DNA of 64,000 bases from MWH-TA3 sp044353905. GTDB taxonomy: Bacteria > Actinomycetota > Actinomycetes > Actinomycetales > Microbacteriaceae. This document shows, one piece after another, positions 1-8,436 of this stretch (positions are counted from its first letter, which is position 1; the number at the start of each line of letters is the position of its first letter). The position numbers and the translations under genes are program-made. A model generated the notes under the pieces. It made no database searches, was not told the origin of the DNA, and saw only the letters and a program-made list of their open reading frames with translations. The stretch spans positions 124,001 to 188,000 of the forward strand of contig JBILBA010000001.1 in assembly GCA_044353905.1 (NCBI GenBank), in the 5' to 3' direction.

Positions 1-430
1 TTTTGTCGTCCGAAACGCGGGGCAAACAATCTCTCAATCCGTAATCGGATCCCTCGAATACGCGGTCAGTGCCCTCGGAGTGAGCCTCATCCTCGTTCTT
101 GCTCACGATGATTGCGGGGCTGTTCGTGCCGCCATTGACTCTCGCAAGCCGGATGCGACCCTGTTGCCCGTCAACATTCGGTCGATTACTGACGCCATTC
201 AACCGGCGATCGACCGAGTGCTCCTCGCCAACGGGACGGACGATGTCAACCGAATCGCCGTCGACGCCGTTGGCAAAGAACACCTTCGTGACACGATTGC
301 CGAACTGTTGTCGCACAGCGAACTTGCCGGGGACGCCGTCGCAAACGGTAGCCTCGGTATCGTCGGCGCGACCTACAACCTGCGCGAGGGTCACGTAATC
401 CCCTCGATCGTCTTTGGCGATATCGACTGA
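1..430 (+). CDS. beta-class carbonic anhydrase, C-terminal part (5' end outside window)
   Basis: The frame is open from base 2 to the TGA at 428-430. The first residues read FVVRNAGQ, followed by GSLEYAVSALGV and LAHDDCGAV, the core of beta-carbonic anhydrases. In that family the RNAG segment follows the first Cys/Asp zinc site, and the His and Cys of the H-x2-C motif are the other two zinc ligands. The protein ends GIVGATYNLREGHV, a typical C-terminal strand. It interconverts CO2 and bicarbonate in the cytosol. About the first 40-70 residues are missing, so the Cys-Asp ligand pair cannot be checked. fumC follows after 17 nt on the same strand, so co-transcription is likely. Confidence 0.9.
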   Translation, partial: FVVRNAGQTISQSVIGSLEYAVSALGVSLILVLAHDDCGAVRAAIDSRKPDATLLPVNIRSITDAIQPAIDRVLLANGTDDVNRIAVDAVGKEHLRDTIAELLSHSELAGDAVANGSLGIVGATYNLREGHVIPSIVFGDID

Positions 431-447
431 ACACTGAAGGAGTAACC

Positions 448-1845
448 GTGAGCGAGTTCCGTATCGAACACGACACCATGGGCGAGGTCCGAGTCCCCGC
501 CGACGCACTGTATGGCGCGCAGACCCAGCGCGCGGTCGAGAACTTCCCCATCTCGGGAAGCGGACTCGAGCCGGCACAGATTGTTGCCCTCGCACAGATC
601 AAGCGTGCGGCTGCCATCGTCAACGAAAAGTTGGGCATCATCCCGGCCGACATCCGCGACGCCATCGTCGCGTCGGCCGACGACATCATTGCGGGGAAGC
701 ACCACGACCACTTCCCCGTTGACACGTATCAGACCGGCTCCGGCACGTCCTCCAACATGAACATCAACGAGGTGCTGGGGACCCTCGCTTCGTCCAAGCG
801 CGGCGACACGGTTCACCCGAACGACCACGTCAACGCGTCGCAGTCGTCGAACGACGTGTTCCCCACGTCTGTGCACCTCGCGGTCACCGCCGCGCTGCTC
901 GGTGACGCGATCCCCGCGCTCGACCACCTCGCGACGTCCCTCGAGAAAAAGGCGAAGGCCTGGGCATCGATGGTGAAACCCGGTCGAACGCACCTTATGG
1001 ATGCGACCCCGGTCACGCTCGGACAGGAATTCGGCGGATACGCCCGTCAAATTCGACTCGGAATCGAACGGATTCAGTCGACCATCGTTCGCGTCGCCGA
1101 AGTTCCCCTCGGTGGTACCGCTGTTGGGACCGGAATTAACACGCCCGCGGGATTCTCGGCGGCCGTCATCGCCGAATTGGCGTCCTCGACCAAACTTCCT
1201 GTCACCGAGGCGAAGGACCACTTCGAGGCGCAAGGTGCGCGCGATGGACTCGTCGAAGCGTCAGGTGCACTGCGAGTCATTGCGGTGTCGCTCACCAAGA
1301 TCTGCAACGACATCCGCTGGATGGGTTCGGGTCCGAACACGGCAATCGCCGAAATCAATATCCCCGACCTTCAGCCAGGGTCGTCAATCATGCCCGGCAA
1401 GGTGAACCCGGTCATCCCCGAGGCCGTTCTCATGGTCTGCGCCAAGGTCATCGGAAACGACGCAACCATCGCCTGGGCGGGTGCCTCTGGCTCGTTCGAA
1501 TTGAATGTCGCAATCCCGGTGATGGGAACGTCACTTCTCGAATCGATTCGACTTCTCGCGAACTCGAGCCGTGTGCTTGCGGACAAGACCGTCGACGGTC
1601 TCGAGGCCAACGTGGAACGTGCGGCGGCTCTAGCTGGTATGTCCCCCAGCATCGTCACGCCGCTCAATCGGATCATCGGCTACGAAGCGGCGGCGAAGAT
1701 TGCCAAGCACTCGGTCAAAGCCGGGCTCACCGTCCGCGACGCTGTCATCGACCTTGGCTATGTCGAACGAGGAGAAATCACTCTCGAGCAATTGGATGCC
1801 GCTCTCGACCTCTTGTCGATGACGCGCCCGGGCGTCGCGAAGTAA
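448..1845 (+). CDS. fumC: class II fumarate hydratase (fumarase C)
   Basis: This 465-residue protein has the usual class II fumarase length. GSSIMPGKVNPV (about residues 311-322) is the fumarase/aspartase superfamily signature with the mobile catalytic Ser. GRTHLMDATPVTLGQEF (about 178-194) carries the catalytic His. The N-terminal FRIEHDTMGEVRVP and ALYGAQTQRAVENFPISG are typical of FumC. It hydrates fumarate to L-malate in the TCA cycle as a cytosolic homotetramer and needs no iron-sulfur cluster. The start is GTG, with GAAGGAG about 7 nt upstream. The DoxX-like gene begins 4 nt after the stop. Confidence 0.97.
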   Translation: MSEFRIEHDTMGEVRVPADALYGAQTQRAVENFPISGSGLEPAQIVALAQIKRAAAIVNEKLGIIPADIRDAIVASADDIIAGKHHDHFPVDTYQTGSGTSSNMNINEVLGTLASSKRGDTVHPNDHVNASQSSNDVFPTSVHLAVTAALLGDAIPALDHLATSLEKKAKAWASMVKPGRTHLMDATPVTLGQEFGGYARQIRLGIERIQSTIVRVAEVPLGGTAVGTGINTPAGFSAAVIAELASSTKLPVTEAKDHFEAQGARDGLVEASGALRVIAVSLTKICNDIRWMGSGPNTAIAEINIPDLQPGSSIMPGKVNPVIPEAVLMVCAKVIGNDATIAWAGASGSFELNVAIPVMGTSLLESIRLLANSSRVLADKTVDGLEANVERAAALAGMSPSIVTPLNRIIGYEAAAKIAKHSVKAGLTVRDAVIDLGYVERGEITLEQLDAALDLLSMTRPGVAK

Positions 1846-1849
1846 TCGC

Positions 1850-2284
1850 GTGAATCGCGCGACGATAGGCCGGTGGGCTCGAACCGCAGCACGCGTCCTT
1901 TTAGGGTTGGCGCTCACCTCTGCAGGAATCAGCCACCTCGGTTCGGCTCGTGCCGAGTTCCAGTCCCAGGTTCCACCGTGGGTCCCGCTCGACGCGGATT
2001 TCGTCGTCCTGGCATCGGGCGTCGTCGAAATCGTCCTAGGCCTCGCTCTCATCGTTTTGTTCCGCTGGAAGGCGTGGGTGGGCGTCGCGGCGGCGTTGTT
2101 CTTCATCGCGATTTTCCCGGGGAACATCTCGCAGTTCGTCAACGGCATCGATGCGTTCGGACTCGACACCGACGAAGCCCGTGGCATCCGCCTTCTCTTT
2201 CAACCGCTACTTGTGATCTGGGCGCTGTGGTCTACCGGCGGATGGGCCCTCATCAGACGTCAGGTGGCGAAATGGAATCGCTAG
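1850..2284 (+). CDS. DoxX-like small integral membrane protein
   Basis: A 144-residue protein with about four hydrophobic segments: near residues 15-30, 50-70, 74-92 and 117-135. The first contains LLGLALTSAGISHL, which resembles the first helix of DoxX/DUF4870-type quinol-oxidase-associated membrane proteins. The GTG start lies 4 nt after the fumC stop, so translation is probably coupled. The next gene starts inside its last codons. The exact role is unknown; the family call rests on topology and the first helix only. Confidence 0.6.
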   Translation: MNRATIGRWARTAARVLLGLALTSAGISHLGSARAEFQSQVPPWVPLDADFVVLASGVVEIVLGLALIVLFRWKAWVGVAAALFFIAIFPGNISQFVNGIDAFGLDTDEARGIRLLFQPLLVIWALWSTGGWALIRRQVAKWNR

Positions 2285-2538
2285 CTCTCGTTGTGACTCT
2301 GATGTTGTTGGCGCAAGTGTTGTTTGCGCTGGCAGTAATCGTTTTCGCGATCCTTGCCCGATTGCGCGGTCGATTTCCTCGCACCTCACTCACTCTGATT
2401 GTCCTGCTCGCGATTGAAACCGCATGGGCATTGTGGGTGCTGCCAGCATTCGGCACTCCGTCCCTCATCGCGCTGGTACTGGCGGCAGGGATCTACTGGT
2501 GGCCGAAACGCCGGTCCGCTCGTCCGCCGCGCTCGTAG
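2272..2538 (+). CDS. small two- or three-helix membrane protein, function unknown
   Basis: ATG at 2272 opens an 88-residue frame that overlaps the preceding DoxX-like gene by 13 nt, which points to translational coupling. The protein is mostly hydrophobic: a helix from about residue 4 to 27, a second from about 37 to 54, and a third short one from 57 to 70. It ends in a basic tail (WWPKRRSARPPRS). I do not recognise a family. An accessory subunit to the DoxX-like protein is a guess from position. The TAG stop is part of the TAGACT -10 of the next gene. Confidence 0.6.
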   Translation: MESLALVVTLMLLAQVLFALAVIVFAILARLRGRFPRTSLTLIVLLAIETAWALWVLPAFGTPSLIALVLAAGIYWWPKRRSARPPRS

Positions 2539-2541
2539 ACT
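2536..2541 (+). promoter_or_regulatory. -10 element of a leaderless promoter (HhH protein)
   Basis: TAGACT lies exactly 6 nt before the ATG at 2548, so the transcript is predicted to begin at or next to the start codon. There is no Shine-Dalgarno sequence between. Confidence 0.55.
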
Positions 2542-2547
2542 TCAGTC

Positions 2548-2814
2548 ATGTCGAACAAGCCCGCGCCGCGTCGAGCGTTCAAGCCACCCGTCGGCGACGT
2601 GTCGAAATACGAGGACTTCGACGGAGAGTGGCGTGGGATTGGACTAGGCGCACCGGCTCGCCGTGCACTCGTCGATGCGAAACTGTACCAGGTGTCCGAC
2701 CTCCGCAAGATTTCTCTCAAAGATCTCACCGCTCTTCACGGGATGGGCAAGTCAGCGATTGCTCGACTCAAGGTCATCATGGAGGCTAAGAAAATTCGCT
2801 TCCTCGAGCCCTAA
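2548..2814 (+). CDS. helix-hairpin-helix / RNAP alpha-CTD-like small DNA-binding protein
   Basis: This is an 88-residue basic protein. Residues about 34-82 (GLGAPARRALVDAKLYQVSDL, then LTALHGMGKSAIARLK) look like the helix-hairpin-helix fold of the RNA polymerase alpha C-terminal domain: a GLGAPARRAL helix, an SDLRKISLKDL helix and a final HGMGKSAI turn. Such stand-alone proteins are common in actinobacteria and are presumed to bind nucleic acid; the target is unknown. The start is supported by a leaderless-type -10. It ends 28 nt before the convergent isomerase gene. Confidence 0.7.
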   Translation: MSNKPAPRRAFKPPVGDVSKYEDFDGEWRGIGLGAPARRALVDAKLYQVSDLRKISLKDLTALHGMGKSAIARLKVIMEAKKIRFLEP

Positions 2815-2842
2815 CCGCGTCGCCTGTTCGGGCGGCGGTTCG

Positions 2843-3619
2843 CTAAACCGTGAACGCCTCGACAAACGCATCAAGTGCGGCGTTCGAATCCCCCGATGCC
2901 CAACCTTCTAGTCCGACAACGCGGTCAAATCCAAGGGCATCGAGCTCCCGCGCAATCCGCGAATAGTTAATTTCGCCCGTGCCCGGTTCCTGTCGCCCGG
3001 GAACATCTGCAACCTGAATCTCGCCGATCCACGGCAGAGCCTGCCGAACGAGTTCGACCAGGTTCCCCTCCCCGATCTGTGCGTGATACAGGTCCAGGTT
3101 GAGTTGCAGGTGCGGATTGTCGATGCTCGACACAAGTTCGATGGTGTCCTCCGCCCGCGCGAACGGCGTTCCGGGGTGGTCGACCGCGAGATTGAGGTTC
3201 TCGAGCATGAACACCGCGTCGTGTTTGGCCCCGAGGTCGGCGAGCCGCGACAGCGTGTCTTTCGCGGTCTGCCGTTCGGCGGCCGTCACCGACTCACGCG
3301 GGCGAATCGCCTGCCCATCGCCGTCCAGTCCTGTTCCGTGAACGTTCAGTCGATCGGCGTCGATGATTCGCGAGGCAACGATGGACTGCTCGGCGGTTTC
3401 GAGGAATCGGGCGATGCCGTCCTCTTCGAGCAGGTCGCCCTCGATATACCCCGTCATCGACGTGAAGTTCGCACCCGTCGCGGCGAGCTCGTCCAAATCT
3501 TTTGTCGTCCAGTTCCAGATTTCGACACCCAGCCCGCGCTCGTGAATCGCGCGCACGCGCTCGACGAACGGCAGTTCGGTGAACAGCATCTCGGCCGATG
3601 CGGCCAACACATATGACAC
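2843..3619 (-). CDS. sugar phosphate isomerase/epimerase (xylose isomerase-like TIM barrel, hydroxypyruvate isomerase type)
   Basis: A 258-residue AP-endonuclease-2/xylose-isomerase-like TIM barrel. Visible elements are GLGVEIWNW near the N terminus, ADRLNVHGTGL, the metal-binding strand FMLENLNLAVDHPG (Glu ligand), LQLNLDLYHAQIGEGNL (Asp and His), IQVADVPGRQEPGTGEINY and a C-terminal VGLEGW. This set resembles hydroxypyruvate isomerase (Hyi) and its relatives. The substrate cannot be fixed, because no sugar-acid or inositol genes sit beside it. The GTG start has GAGGAG upstream. Confidence 0.8.
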   Translation of the reverse strand: MSYVLAASAEMLFTELPFVERVRAIHERGLGVEIWNWTTKDLDELAATGANFTSMTGYIEGDLLEEDGIARFLETAEQSIVASRIIDADRLNVHGTGLDGDGQAIRPRESVTAAERQTAKDTLSRLADLGAKHDAVFMLENLNLAVDHPGTPFARAEDTIELVSSIDNPHLQLNLDLYHAQIGEGNLVELVRQALPWIGEIQVADVPGRQEPGTGEINYSRIARELDALGFDRVVGLEGWASGDSNAALDAFVEAFTV

Positions 3620-3670
3620 GGGGCTCCTCGGGGCTCGTTCGCTCCAACCTAGCGGAGCGCTCGCGCCACC

Positions 3671-5014
3671 CTACGCGATTTCGTAGTTGTCGAGCAGGTC
3701 GGTGACAAGTGCGGCGATGTCCGATCGCTCACTGCGCTGCAGTGTGATGTGACCGAACAGGTTCTGTCCCTTGAGCGCCTCGATGACACTCGCGATTCCG
3801 TCGTGTCGGCCGACGAGCAGGTTATCCCGCTGGGCGACATCGTGCGTGAGCACGACCCGCGAGTTCTGTCCGATTCGGCTGAGGACCGTGAGCAAGACGT
3901 TGCGCTCGAGCGACTGGGCTTCGTCGACGATCACGAACGCGTCGTGCAGTGACCGACCGCGAATGTGAGTGAGGGGCAGGACCTCGATGAGTCCACGCTC
4001 GACGATCTCTTCCATCACGTTGTCGCTGACAACCGAACCGAGAGTGTCGAACGTCGCCTGCGCCCACGGGTTCATCTTTTCGTCGGCGTCACCGGGCAAA
4101 TAACCCAGGTTCTGTCCGCCGACCGCATACAGCGGGCGGAACACCATGATCTTCTTGTGCAGTCGCTTCTCGAGAACGGCGTCGAGGCCGGCACACAGCG
4201 CGAGGGCACTCTTTCCGGTTCCCGCACGGCCGCCAAGAGACACAATCCCCAATTTTTGGTCTTGCAGCATGTCGATGGCGAGTCGTTGCTCGGCGCTTCG
4301 ACCGTGCAGCCCGAACAGGTCGCGGTCGCCGCGAACAAGTTCGATGTTCTTCGGTCCGACGACCCGAGCCAACGCAGATCCGCGTTCGGAGTGGACGACG
4401 AGGTTGGTGTTCCGCGGCAATTCCTCGACGAGAGTCGTGCGCAGTTCCTCTTTCTCGTACAACTTCTGCATGTCATCGCCCGACAGGGAAATCTCGGCGA
4501 GCCCGGTCCACCCTGAATCGGCGGCGAGCTCGGCGCGGTATTCCTCGGCAGCAAGACCAATGCTGGACGCCTTCACTCGTAACGGCAGGTCTTTGGACAC
4601 GACGACGACGTCGAGACCTTCGTTCGACAGATTCAGCGCGACGGCCAGAATGCGAGTGTCGTTGTCACCAAGACGCAATCCGGACGGAAGGGCAGTGTCA
4701 TTCGTGTGGTTGAGCTCGACGCGAAGCGTTCCGCCGTCACCCACCGAAATCGGCATGTCGAGTCGCTCGTGCTTGACGCGCAGAGAATCGAGGTGTCGCA
4801 GTGCTTGGCGGGCGAAGTAACCGAGTTCCGGATCGTTCCGTTTCTTTTCGAGTTCCGATATGACGACCACGGGCAAGACAACCTCGTGTTCGGCGAATCG
4901 GAAAATCGCTCGCGGATCCGACAGCAACACCGACGTGTCGAGCACGTAGGTGCGCAGCGCGGTGGCGGCAGATTTCGAAGCGGAAGTGGACGATGCGGCG
5001 GTGGGCTTGGGCAC
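3671..5014 (-). CDS. PIN domain-PhoH ATPase fusion protein (PhoH2/YlaK type)
   Basis: A 447-residue two-domain protein. An N-terminal PIN nuclease domain begins at about residue 21 with TYVLDTSVLLSDP (Asp26 is the first acidic residue) and has a later GDNDTRILAVALN acidic segment. It is followed by a PhoH P-loop domain with Walker A GRAGTGKSALAL at about 260-271, Walker B FVIVDEAQSLERN and SRIGQNSRVVLTHD. PIN-PhoH proteins are described as ATP-dependent RNA helicases/nucleases. The family tie to phosphate starvation is historical and I see no PHO box here. It sits between the isomerase and uppS on the same strand, with 149 nt before uppS. Confidence 0.92.
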   Translation of the reverse strand: MPKPTAASSTSASKSAATALRTYVLDTSVLLSDPRAIFRFAEHEVVLPVVVISELEKKRNDPELGYFARQALRHLDSLRVKHERLDMPISVGDGGTLRVELNHTNDTALPSGLRLGDNDTRILAVALNLSNEGLDVVVVSKDLPLRVKASSIGLAAEEYRAELAADSGWTGLAEISLSGDDMQKLYEKEELRTTLVEELPRNTNLVVHSERGSALARVVGPKNIELVRGDRDLFGLHGRSAEQRLAIDMLQDQKLGIVSLGGRAGTGKSALALCAGLDAVLEKRLHKKIMVFRPLYAVGGQNLGYLPGDADEKMNPWAQATFDTLGSVVSDNVMEEIVERGLIEVLPLTHIRGRSLHDAFVIVDEAQSLERNVLLTVLSRIGQNSRVVLTHDVAQRDNLLVGRHDGIASVIEALKGQNLFGHITLQRSERSDIAALVTDLLDNYEIA

Positions 5015-5163
5015 TCAGTCTCCGTTCAGATGCGGGGGCAACCGCGTGGCGACAAGACCGTGTGGCCTCTTCGCCACGTGAATTACCTCATACAGAGAAA
5101 CTACGACTCACGGGCGACCGCAGTCGGCGTGACACGCCGTGTGACGAACTCGTAACCTGACGT

Positions 5164-5943
5164 TCACGCACCGTAGCGGCGCTGTCGGCGCGCGAAGTCT
5201 CGCAGAGCACGCAGCAGGTCGATCTCTCGCAGGTCGGGGCCGAGCGCTTCCACGAAGTACAGCTCGGAATGTGCGGTCTGCCACAGCATGAAATCGGAAA
5301 TCCGTTGCTCACCCGACGTTCGAATGACGAGGTCGAGGTCGGGCTGACCCGCGGTGTACAGGTGCCCCGAAATGTTGTCGAGCGTCATGTCGTCGGCGAG
5401 CGAATCAATGCCCCGACCGGCCGCCTCGTGTTCGCGAATGATGTCTCGGACGGCTTCGGTGATTTCGTGGCGACCGCCGTATCCCACCGCCAGGTTGACG
5501 TGCAGACCGGTGTGGGTCGCGGTCGAATCGGCTGCGTCCTGGAGTGCCGTGCGCAGCGTGGCCGGAAGCTTGTTCGCGTCCCCCACGTGATGCACCCGCC
5601 AGTTGGGGACCTGAGCGAGGTCCGTCGCGAGATCCGCGATGATGCGAACCAGGTTCTTGAGTTCGGTGCTGGGGCGACCGGTCAGGTTGTCGGTCGACAA
5701 CAGGTACAGCGTGACAATCTCGACACCCGCCGAATCACACCACCCGAGGAATTCGTGCATCTTGCTCGCGCCCGCTTCGTGCCCCTCGGCGATCGTGACG
5801 CCGTCTTGAAGTTGCGCCCACCGGCGATTCCCGTCGATGATCATCCCGACGTGACGCGGTGGAGTCGTTTCGCGCAATTGGTTTTGAAGTCGCGTCGCGT
5901 ACAACCCGTACAGGGCCGATTTGATCGACGTCCGAAGTGACAC
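5164..5943 (-). CDS. uppS: isoprenyl transferase (cis-prenyltransferase, UppS family)
   Basis: A 259-residue cis-prenyltransferase. HVGMIIDGNRRWAQ (residues 31-44) carries the catalytic Asp37 and the diphosphate-binding NRRW. LVIRTSGEQRISDFMLWQ and SELYFVEALGPD are the C-terminal Arg/Glu motifs that bind isopentenyl diphosphate. It makes a (poly)cis-prenyl diphosphate; actinobacteria often have a short-chain (Z-FPP) enzyme as well as a long-chain one, and chain length cannot be told here. The start is GTG, 7 nt after the upstream membrane-protein stop, with a weak ribosome site. Confidence 0.93.
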   Translation of the reverse strand: MSLRTSIKSALYGLYATRLQNQLRETTPPRHVGMIIDGNRRWAQLQDGVTIAEGHEAGASKMHEFLGWCDSAGVEIVTLYLLSTDNLTGRPSTELKNLVRIIADLATDLAQVPNWRVHHVGDANKLPATLRTALQDAADSTATHTGLHVNLAVGYGGRHEITEAVRDIIREHEAAGRGIDSLADDMTLDNISGHLYTAGQPDLDLVIRTSGEQRISDFMLWQTAHSELYFVEALGPDLREIDLLRALRDFARRQRRYGA

Positions 5944-5949
5944 GGTGGA

Positions 5950-6183
5950 TTACCTGTTACCGGTTTCCTTGTCAACATCCGCGATGAGCTTGTCGACCGC
6001 GACCTCGGCGTCAACGTTCGCAACGGCTTCCTCGCGATAGCGCAGGCGGCGCATTCGGCGGTTCATGTCCAGAATCAGAAAAATCGCGGTGATGGCGACC
6101 GCCGCCGTGATGAGAAACCCCACAACGCCTGGGGTTACCCCGTTCGGGTCGATCTCTTCGGCGAGGATCAGTGCGGTGTTCAA
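5950..6183 (-). CDS. small single-pass membrane protein upstream of uppS, function unknown
   Basis: The most likely start is TTG at 6183, preceded by CGGAGA at good spacing; the frame is open further upstream but overlaps the divergent DUF4307 gene. The 77-residue product has one hydrophobic helix (GVVGFLITAAVAITAIFLIL, about 19-38), then a basic stretch MNRRMRRLRYREE and an acidic/helical tail. This is an N-out/C-in bitopic layout. It sits 7 nt before uppS in an apparent two-gene operon. I do not know the function; homologues at this site are common in Microbacteriaceae (recalled, not searched). Confidence 0.65.
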   Translation of the reverse strand: MNTALILAEEIDPNGVTPGVVGFLITAAVAITAIFLILDMNRRMRRLRYREEAVANVDAEVAVDKLIADVDKETGNR

Positions 6184-6230
6184 GGTGTCTCCGTTTCGCG
6201 TAGCCTGAATACAGAGTACCGAAGGGCAGC

Positions 6231-6626
6231 ATGTCATCCTCCACAACACCTCCCGCGGGCCGCTACGGCGGTTCGGGTCTGTCCGCGCGTACCGTGTGGA
6301 TTATCGCGTCCATCTCGGTGATTGCGTTCTTTTCGTGGGTGACATGGGTCTTCTCAACCGACCAGACCACGGGGATCGAATGGGTCGCGTTCGAGTCGAC
6401 CAGCGGCGAGACGACGGCGATGATGAAGTTCCAAATCACGGCACCCCCCGGCACCCCCATCACGTGCGCACTGCGCACCGTCGATTCCTCAATGGGCACG
6501 AACGGTTGGGTCGTGAAGTCGTATCCCGAATCCGACGAATTCACGACTCAGTATTCCGAAACCATCAAGGCCGTCAGCGAGGTTTCCGGCATCGATGTCT
6601 ACCGCTGCTGGCGTAACGACCGTTAG
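6231..6626 (+). CDS. DUF4307 domain membrane protein
   Basis: A 131-residue protein with a short Pro/Gly-rich N terminus, one transmembrane helix (about 21-42, TVWIIASISVIAFFSWVTWVF), and an extracytoplasmic beta-rich domain. This architecture, directly upstream of greA, is that of actinobacterial DUF4307 proteins. The domain holds two Cys (CALRT and YRCWRN) that could form a disulfide outside the cell. It is divergent from the small membrane gene, with 47 nt between. Function is unknown. In many actinobacteria mca (mycothiol conjugate amidase) adjoins this gene; none is present here. Confidence 0.8.
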   Translation: MSSSTTPPAGRYGGSGLSARTVWIIASISVIAFFSWVTWVFSTDQTTGIEWVAFESTSGETTAMMKFQITAPPGTPITCALRTVDSSMGTNGWVVKSYPESDEFTTQYSETIKAVSEVSGIDVYRCWRNDR

Positions 6627-6693
6627 CCGTTTTGTTCACAACGGTCGGTCACGACTACCCTAGATAGACACCCCTTTAAAGGAGATTCTCGCC

Positions 6694-7170
6694 ATGGCAC
6701 CCATGTGGCTTACCCAGGAAGCGTTTGACCGCCTCGCGCTCGAACTCGAAACCCTGTCGACGACCGGTCGCACCGAAATTGTGAAGCGAATCGAGATGGC
6801 GCGCTCCGAGGGTGACCTCAAAGAAAACGGCGGTTATCACGCCGCCAAAGACGAGCAGGGCAAAATCGAGGCGCGTATCCGAGAATTGATCGACATGCTC
6901 AAGCACGCACACGTCGGATCAGAGCCGGTCGACGCATCACGAGTTGCGTCCGGCACCATCGTCACCGCCCACATTCACGGTGACGAAGAGAAGTTCCTCC
7001 TCGGTTCGCGCGAAGTTGCGGGCGACACCGACCTCGACGTCTACAGCGAGAACAGCCCCCTGGGCCAGGCCATCGTCGGCCTCGAGCCAGGAGACACCGC
7101 GACATTCACCGCACCGAGCGGCGCTGAAATCGCGGTCGAGATCATCTCGATCGAGCCGTTCCTCGGTTAG
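6694..7170 (+). CDS. greA: transcription elongation factor GreA
   Basis: At 158 residues this is standard GreA length. The N-terminal coiled-coil hairpin contains SEGDLKENGGYHAAKDEQ, in which Asp41 and Glu44 are the acidic tip residues that reach the RNA polymerase active site through the secondary channel. The C-terminal FKBP-like domain ends in SIEPFLG. It stimulates cleavage of backtracked transcripts. The ribosome site AAAGGAGA is strong and well spaced. The stop TAG interlocks with the ilvA stop on the other strand (shared TTAG). Confidence 0.96.
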   Translation: MAPMWLTQEAFDRLALELETLSTTGRTEIVKRIEMARSEGDLKENGGYHAAKDEQGKIEARIRELIDMLKHAHVGSEPVDASRVASGTIVTAHIHGDEEKFLLGSREVAGDTDLDVYSENSPLGQAIVGLEPGDTATFTAPSGAEIAVEIISIEPFLG

Positions 7171-8402
7171 AAGTCGACCCGGGGTTCGTAGCCTTCGGCG
7201 CGCAATGCCTCGAGTACCTGGGACGCGTGTTCCGGTCCGCGCGTCTCGATGTGAATTTCGAGTTCGACCTGGGTGATCTGTAGGTCGGTTCCGTGGCGGG
7301 TGTGCAACACCTCGACGACGTTGGCGTTCAGATCGGCGAGGATTTCCGAGATTTTGGCGAGTTGCCCTGGGCGGTCCGGAAGTGGGATTCGCATGTTCAT
7401 GTATCGACCGGTTGTGACCAGGCCGCGGGCGACGACGCGTTCCATCACCATTGGGTCGATGTTTCCACCCGACAAGACAACAACTGTCTTTCCGACCGCG
7501 TCAATCTTTTCGGCGAGGATTGCGGCGACACCGACTGCGCCGGCCGGTTCGACCACGAGTTTCGCGCGTTCGAGAAGCATCACGAGCGCGCGGGCGATGT
7601 CGTCGTCACTGACGGTGACAACCTCGTCGACGGTGTCTTTGATGATGGCGAAATTGAGTGTCCCCGGGCGTGCCACGGCGATTCCATCCGCGATGGTCGG
7701 CTTCATCTCGATGGTGGTCGGTTCACCGGCTCGCAGTGACGGTGGGTAGGCCGCTGCGTTCGTCGATTGAACGCCGATGATTCGGATGGTTCGCCCGTTT
7801 GCCGCCGCGTGTTGCTTCATGGCACTGGCGACACCGGAAATCAACCCGCCTCCGCCGATCGGGACGATGACGGTTTCCACGTCGGCAACCTGCTCAAAGA
7901 TTTCGAGTCCGACCGTTCCCTGACCAGCGACGACATCGGCGTGGTCGTAGGGCGGGATAAAAACCGCACCGGACTCCTTTGCAAATTCCTTCGCCGCCGC
8001 GAGCGATTCCGTGAATGTCGGGCCGAGCAACACGACCTCTGCGCCGTAATCCTTTGTTGCCAACAGTTTCGGAAGAGCAACACCCATCGGCATAAAGATG
8101 GTCGCCTTGATTCCGAGCTCCTGAGCCGCGAGAGCGACTCCCTGCGCGTGGTTTCCGGCACTGGCCGCTACGACTCCGCGGGCTCGTTCCTCGGGGCTCA
8201 ACTTGCTCATGCGGTTATAAGCGCCGCGAATCTTGTAGGCGCCCGTTCGTTGAAGGTTCTCGCATTTGAGAAGGACCTCGACACCCAAAATCCCCGAGAG
8301 ATAACGTGATTCCTCGATCGGAGTTTCCTGAGCTACGGCAGACACAACGTCACGCGCGGCGCTGAAATCCGCGAGTGTGGGGCCTGCGATTGCTGTTGTC
8401 AT
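7167..8402 (-). CDS. ilvA: threonine ammonia-lyase (threonine dehydratase) with C-terminal ACT domain
   Basis: I chose ATG at 8402, preceded by AAGGAA, giving 411 residues; the longer frame runs into the divergent neighbour. The fold-type II PLP core carries CENLQRTGAYKIRGAYNRM with the PLP lysine at about 57, AASAGNHAQG, and a Gly-rich phosphate loop PIGGGGLISG. Residues about 333-411 are an ACT-like domain (RPGQLAKISEILADLNANVVEV). It deaminates L-threonine to 2-oxobutanoate. The length and ACT type fit the form often labelled catabolic or IlvA2; whether isoleucine feedback occurs is not visible. The start is 34 bp from the divergent YcaQ-like gene. Confidence 0.92.
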   Translation of the reverse strand: MTTAIAGPTLADFSAARDVVSAVAQETPIEESRYLSGILGVEVLLKCENLQRTGAYKIRGAYNRMSKLSPEERARGVVAASAGNHAQGVALAAQELGIKATIFMPMGVALPKLLATKDYGAEVVLLGPTFTESLAAAKEFAKESGAVFIPPYDHADVVAGQGTVGLEIFEQVADVETVIVPIGGGGLISGVASAMKQHAAANGRTIRIIGVQSTNAAAYPPSLRAGEPTTIEMKPTIADGIAVARPGTLNFAIIKDTVDEVVTVSDDDIARALVMLLERAKLVVEPAGAVGVAAILAEKIDAVGKTVVVLSGGNIDPMVMERVVARGLVTTGRYMNMRIPLPDRPGQLAKISEILADLNANVVEVLHTRHGTDLQITQVELEIHIETRGPEHASQVLEALRAEGYEPRVDF

Positions 8403-8423
8403 GATGTGTTCCTTGGAAAACGC

Positions 8424-8429
8424 TACCGT
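8424..8429 (+). promoter_or_regulatory. -10 element of a leaderless promoter (YcaQ-like gene)
   Basis: TACCGT lies 7 nt before the ATG at 8437 with no Shine-Dalgarno sequence. The same hexamer and spacing occur before the genes starting at 41186 (+) and 59191 (-). Confidence 0.6.
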
Positions 8430-8436
8430 AATAAGC

